DNA from: Chloroflexota bacterium
GTDB taxonomy: Bacteria > Chloroflexota > Dehalococcoidia > UBA3495
Direction: 5' to 3'
Length of the DNA stretch: 16,729 nt
Assembly (NCBI GenBank): GCA_022563275.1
Contig: JADFNR010000074.1
Coordinates: 1 to 16,729 of the forward strand
In this document: positions 13,996 through 16,729 of the stretch, piece by piece
Layout of the letters: each line of letters begins with the position of its first letter
Position numbering within the stretch: the first letter of the stretch is position 1
Notes under the pieces: generated by a model
What the model was told of the DNA's origin: nothing
The model's input: only the letters and a program-made list of their open reading frames with translations
Databases searched by the model: none
Made by a program: the position numbers and the translations under genes

Positions 13996-15201
13996 TTGCG
14001 CCTGATATTGACCAACTGCAACGTCATCGACTGCGTAAACCCCGACCCCAAGTCTCAAGCCACGGTGGTGATCGAGGATGGGCGCATCCTGGAGATACGG
14101 GACGGTGGCCCGCCCGCCAACACGTCCGGCGACCGCGTGATCGACCTGGAAGGCTCCTACCTGCTGCCCGGACTGTGGGACGTGCATATCCACCCCCAGC
14201 ACCCCAACCCAGCGGGCACCACCGTGGCGCAACTGACCGCCGCCTTCGGCCAGAACCTGCAAAGAGGGCTGATCGAGGCGGGAGTGACCGCCGTGCGCAG
14301 CGGCGGAGCGGGACATTTCATGGACGTGGCCTGGCGGCGCGCCTTTGAGGGCCAGGGTCCGGCCGGACCGAGGGTCTTCGCCTGCGGGAATTTCTTGACC
14401 ACCACCGGCGGCCATTTCCTGACTTCCGGGCACGCCAGAGAGTGCGACGGCCCCTACGGGTACGCCCAGGCCATCCGCGACCAGATGAAACACGACGTGG
14501 ACCATATAAAGCTCAACCTGACCGGTGGCATCATGGGCCCCCGGTGGGACCGGCATACCGAGTCTTTCCTGCTGCCCGAGGAGATCGAGACCGCGTTCGC
14601 CCTGTGCAAGCAGCGCAGCTTTCCAGTCATGGCCCACGCCACCCATCCCGAGGCCGTCAAGATGGCCATCAAGTTGGGCGCCCACAGCGTGGAGCACGCC
14701 TACATCACCGACGAGGACTGCATCACGGACTTCGTCAGCAGCGGAACGTGGTACGTGCCCACCCTGAGCATCAGCCAACTCTCCCCCAATCTGGCCACAA
14801 CCGAGCACGAAAAAGCCTACGCCGCGCGCAAGAACCTGGCGCCGGACCTGGTGGTCCGGGCCGATGCCGCGGCGGAAGAGCACCGCAGTTCCTTCCAGAA
14901 AGCTTTGTCCGCCGGCGTCAAGATGGCCTTGGGGTCGGACATATCGCCCATGCGCGACTCCGCGTTGCTGGAACTGGGCCTGTGGGTCAAGTGCGGGGCC
15001 ACGGCCTGGCAGGCGCTAACGGCCGCCACCAAGAACGCCGCCGAGATGTGCGGCGTGGGGCCGGAACTGGGCACCGTGGAGCCGGGCAAGCTGGCCGACC
15101 TGATAGTGGTCGGGGGCAACCCATTGGCGGACATCGAGAACCTGCGAAAGCTGGAGTTGGTGCTGAAGGAAGGACGGGTGGTGGCGGACCACCGGGGGTA
15201 G
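13996..15201 (+). CDS. Metal-dependent amidohydrolase (imidazolonepropionase/prolidase-like)
   Basis: 401 aa. TTG 13996 is preferred: AGGA (13982-13985) is 10 bases upstream, while GTG 13987 abuts it. Typical composite domain: an N-terminal beta sandwich (1-55) with 'LTNCNVIDCVNPDP' and 'VIEDGRILEI', then a TIM barrel. Binuclear metal ligands seen: HxH (H64, H66 in 'WDVHIHP'), Lys172 ('HIKLNLTGG', the likely carboxylated lysine), His214 ('MAHATH'), His234 ('SVEHAYI') and Asp315 ('ALGSDIS'). It ends 'GTVEPGKLADLIVVGGNPLADI', the standard return strand. It hydrolyses an amide or cyclic amide in the cytoplasm; the substrate is unknown. With the upstream oxidase it may form a short N-compound catabolic route (inference). 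Confidence 0.94.
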   Translation: MRLILTNCNVIDCVNPDPKSQATVVIEDGRILEIRDGGPPANTSGDRVIDLEGSYLLPGLWDVHIHPQHPNPAGTTVAQLTAAFGQNLQRGLIEAGVTAVRSGGAGHFMDVAWRRAFEGQGPAGPRVFACGNFLTTTGGHFLTSGHARECDGPYGYAQAIRDQMKHDVDHIKLNLTGGIMGPRWDRHTESFLLPEEIETAFALCKQRSFPVMAHATHPEAVKMAIKLGAHSVEHAYITDEDCITDFVSSGTWYVPTLSISQLSPNLATTEHEKAYAARKNLAPDLVVRADAAAEEHRSSFQKALSAGVKMALGSDISPMRDSALLELGLWVKCGATAWQALTAATKNAAEMCGVGPELGTVEPGKLADLIVVGGNPLADIENLRKLELVLKEGRVVADHRG

Positions 15202-15336
15202 GGGATGGGGGCGAAATCCCCCCGAACTGACTGATGCCAATGGGTGCAGTGAAGCAGTCGTGCTACGCTATTTCCACGATGAACGACGAATCCGTTGCCG
15301 AATCTGAGGAGACGGTGGATTGGCGAATTCTGGGGT

Positions 15337-15480
15337 TTAGATCTTCTTCGGGCGGCGAGGCGGTGATTCTTTCACCGGCTTCGCCACCTTGTCTAAGTTC
15401 GTCTCGAACTCTTCCTTTGTGGGCACGGGTATCTCGTGCCCCTTTGGCGTTTTCTGAGTCTTCGATTTCTCTTTGCTCAT
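15337..15480 (-). CDS. Small basic conserved-looking protein, 47 aa
   Basis: 47 aa, ATG 15480 to TAA 15337, below the usual ORF length cut-off. It is Lys-rich (13 of 47) with a central 'TPKGHEIPVPTKEEF' motif, then 'VAKPVKES' and a C-terminal 'PPRRPKK'. I recall small hypothetical proteins with a KGHEIPVP-type motif in many bacteria, which is why I accept it; no function is known to me. No Shine-Dalgarno precedes the ATG. Its start lies 16 bases from the divergent start at 15497. No hydrophobic segment; probably cytoplasmic and possibly nucleic-acid associated (inference from charge). Confidence 0.72.
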   Translation of the reverse strand: MSKEKSKTQKTPKGHEIPVPTKEEFETNLDKVAKPVKESPPRRPKKI

Positions 15481-15484
15481 GGTT

Positions 15485-15490
15485 ATAGTT
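15485..15490 (+). promoter_or_regulatory. Possible -10 (TATAGT) giving a leaderless mRNA
   Basis: TATAGT lies 6 bases before ATG 15497. If used, transcription would begin at or next to the start codon. The whole gap between the two divergent ATGs is 16 bases (15481-15496), so the promoters must lie within or overlap the opposing genes. Confidence 0.3.
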
Positions 15491-15496
15491 TAACTC

Positions 15497-16324
15497 ATGA
15501 TGGATTTTGAGCGATGGCGTGAAACGCATCCTCTTGAAGGGCCGGTCTTCAAGCTCAAGCGGGCAGAAAAGCACTTGGAAACCATCGACGAGTACCTCAC
15601 TCGATACGAGACGCTCAATCCCACAAGAATGCTCTGTAAGCTCAATGCGGATGAGACGTTCTATGAATGTACCTTGCTCTCGCTCACGCCACCATTCCTC
15701 GATTTTGGTATCGCTATCGGGGAGTTCAGTTACCAGGTCCGGTCGGCTTTGGACCACATCATCTACGCCTTGGCCGAGTTTCCTGCCACGCTGACCGTCC
15801 GCCAGCGAGATAGTGCCGAAAGAAGTACCAGCTTTCCTATTATGCTGGGTCGAGATGATTCGTTTATCGACCGCCAACTCAGTTTCGTTAAGGCTGATAT
15901 CCGGGCCGACGTGAGGCGAATCGTGGATGCTGAACAACCTTATCAAAGAGGGAATCGAAACCAAGCGAGGGCTGACCCGCTTGCCTTGTTGGACGAACTT
16001 AACCGAGTCGATAAACATAGGATTTTCCGAACCCCTAAGGTCGGTATTAATATCGACAGAACTAATCTTGCTCCTGGAATCACGATTCTTGCGATGGACA
16101 GCGTTAATCACGGCGATGTATTCGTACGTATCCCCGCCAATCTCGACCCTAAAGTAGAGTTCTATCCACGCGTTTCCATGGAGGTAGTGTTGCCTATAAC
16201 TGGGCCAAGTGGAGGTCAGGTTCGCATGGAAAGCCTCGGCATCATACACGACCGCGTGCGAAACATTATCCTCCCCCAATTTGTACGCTTCTTTGACCCG
16301 CTCCCGCCTAGCGTTACACTTTAA
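15497..16324 (+). CDS. Conserved-looking hypothetical protein with RSALDH motif
   Basis: 275 aa from ATG 15497 (a second ATG follows at 15500). The N-terminal helical part ('FKLKRAEKHLETIDEYLTRYE', about 18-38) precedes 'LTPPFLDFGIAIGEFSYQVRSALDHIIYALAE' (about 63-94). An 'hGxhhxxhRSALDHhhhxLA' helix is characteristic of a group of uncharacterised bacterial proteins I have seen but cannot name. Later 'DELNRVDKHRIF' (about 169) is also typical of that group. The C-terminal third looks beta-rich. No signal peptide or membrane span. The long minus-strand frame over the same DNA lacks such features. AT-richer than the chromosome around it, in a segment shared with the 47-aa gene; no ribosome-binding site is visible. 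Confidence 0.8.
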   Translation: MMDFERWRETHPLEGPVFKLKRAEKHLETIDEYLTRYETLNPTRMLCKLNADETFYECTLLSLTPPFLDFGIAIGEFSYQVRSALDHIIYALAEFPATLTVRQRDSAERSTSFPIMLGRDDSFIDRQLSFVKADIRADVRRIVDAEQPYQRGNRNQARADPLALLDELNRVDKHRIFRTPKVGINIDRTNLAPGITILAMDSVNHGDVFVRIPANLDPKVEFYPRVSMEVVLPITGPSGGQVRMESLGIIHDRVRNIILPQFVRFFDPLPPSVTL

Positions 16325-16355
16325 TTGTCGAATCTGCCTTCCAGGCATAGTTATT

Positions 16356-16413
16356 AATCCCCCTTATACATTGAAGGTATAGTCACCTTTCGTAAAGGGG
16401 GGTTGGGGGGATT
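16356..16413. repeat. AATCCCCC inverted-repeat remnant
   Basis: AATCCCCC (16356-16363) and GGGGGATT (16406-16413) are inverted, with an inner TATAC (16365-16369)/GTATA hairpin and a CTTTCGTAAAG-type segment. It fits the GGGGGATT-bounded repeats often seen between environmental genes. It lies between two convergent genes and might also slow transcription. Confidence 0.5.
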
Positions 16414-16729
16414 TAAGCCGCCATCTTCTGGCGCAGAAGCGGCAGCACGTCCGCGGCGACGCGTTGGCATTCTTCTACGTGGGGGAAGCCGGAGAGGATG
16501 AACTCATCCACGCCCAGTTTCCAGTAGTCCAGGAGCACATCGGTAACCTGTTCGGGGGTGCCGACGATGGCGGTGCCGCAGTTGACCCGGACCTCGGAGA
16601 GCCCGTTCCACAGGTGGGGTGCCACTATGTGGTTGGGGGCTTCCCGGGCCTGGGCCGCCTGACCCACCAGAGCGGTGCCCGCGATGGCCGCGCGGCGCTG
16701 GGCCTTGACCGCCGGGTCGGCGTGGTCGA
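16413..16729 (-). CDS. LLM-class flavin-dependent oxidoreductase, C-terminal part
   Basis: The frame is open to the right edge, so the apparent GTG start at 16667 is internal and the N-terminal two-thirds of the gene lies outside. Visible: 'DPAVKAQRRAAIAG...', 'CGTAIVGTPEQVTDVLLDYWKLGVDEFILSGFPHVEECQRVAADVLPLL'-type tail (about 16420-16580). This matches the alkanesulfonate monooxygenase (SsuD)-like branch of the luciferase family, which ends in 'hGVdxFILSGyPHxEE'. It would be an FMNH2-dependent monooxygenase on an unknown substrate. It differs from the F420-type enzyme at 3368-4306, so the two are not recent duplicates. Confidence 0.9.
   Translation of the reverse strand, partial: DHADPAVKAQRRAAIAGTALVGQAAQAREAPNHIVAPHLWNGLSEVRVNCGTAIVGTPEQVTDVLLDYWKLGVDEFILSGFPHVEECQRVAADVLPLLRQKMAA

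Noticed and set aside
13903..14883. 326-aa minus-strand open frame
   Set aside because: Antisense shadow of the amidohydrolase and oxidase end; Gly/His/Val-rich composition typical of high-GC antisense frames.
15263..16348. 361-aa minus-strand open frame
   Set aside because: It covers the plus-strand RSALDH gene and reads as low-similarity, charged sequence with no motif. The plus frame has family-like segments, and the 47-aa gene here is in another minus frame.
1..16729. CRISPR array or phage/defence island
   Set aside because: No regularly spaced repeats with spacers, and no Cas, nuclease, integrase or phage structural genes.

Overview
The window looks like chromosome of a high-GC, uncultured-type bacterium, most likely a Chloroflexota lineage (SAR202 or Dehalococcoidia-like). 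This is inference. It rests on the mix of LLM-class (F420/FMN-type) oxidoreductases, an HMG-CoA-synthase-like/DUF35 fusion beside an SCP-x type thiolase, a DAO-family oxidase with an amidohydrolase, frequent TTG/GTG starts behind good Shine-Dalgarno sequences, and small palindromic intergenic repeats. No rRNA, tRNA, tmRNA, CRISPR array or transposase gene was seen.

Layout. 1-686: 3' part of an SDR oxidoreductase. 893-2089: an AT-richer gene for a repeat protein with seven short Cys/His zinc-ribbon-like modules followed by five copies of a roughly 28-residue 'GhhF' repeat. It ends at a perfect 34-bp palindromic terminator shared with the convergent minus-strand gene at 2198-3010, a duplicated-domain protein with two HYHYGP motifs and no recognised function. 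3368-4306: LLM-class oxidoreductase. 4316-6867 is a minus-strand run: S41 C-terminal processing protease (lipoprotein), smpB broken by an in-frame amber codon, a palindromic repeat, and a gamma-carbonic-anhydrase-type hexapeptide protein. 7128-9871: a thiolase-superfamily pair (HMGS-like + zinc ribbon/OB-fold fusion, then thiolase). 10322-12303: minC-minD-minE as one overlapping operon with its own promoter, a structured leader and a terminator. 12304-12772: gene-free, with two palindromic repeats, one about 154 bp and MITE-like. 12773-15201: FAD-dependent oxidase and amidohydrolase, two genes 20 bp apart behind a good sigma-70 promoter. 15337-16324: an AT-richer pair of divergent genes (a 47-aa basic peptide and a 276-aa hypothetical) whose start codons are only about 16 bp apart. 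16413-16729: C-terminus of a second LLM-class oxidoreductase, running off the window.

How it fits together. The core is housekeeping: division-site placement (MinCDE), periplasmic proteolysis (S41) and ribosome rescue (SmpB). It is interleaved with catabolic enzymes of broad, uncertain substrate (SDR, two LLM oxidoreductases, DAO oxidase, amidohydrolase, thiolase pair). Two lower-GC cargo segments (about 700-2110 and 15230-16350) hold the least familiar proteins. The best candidates for something undescribed are the zinc-ribbon/GhhF repeat protein, the double-HYHYGP protein, the condensing-enzyme fusion that lacks its catalytic Cys and His, and the interrupted smpB. GC statements are by eye, and all family assignments come from reading motifs, not from searches.
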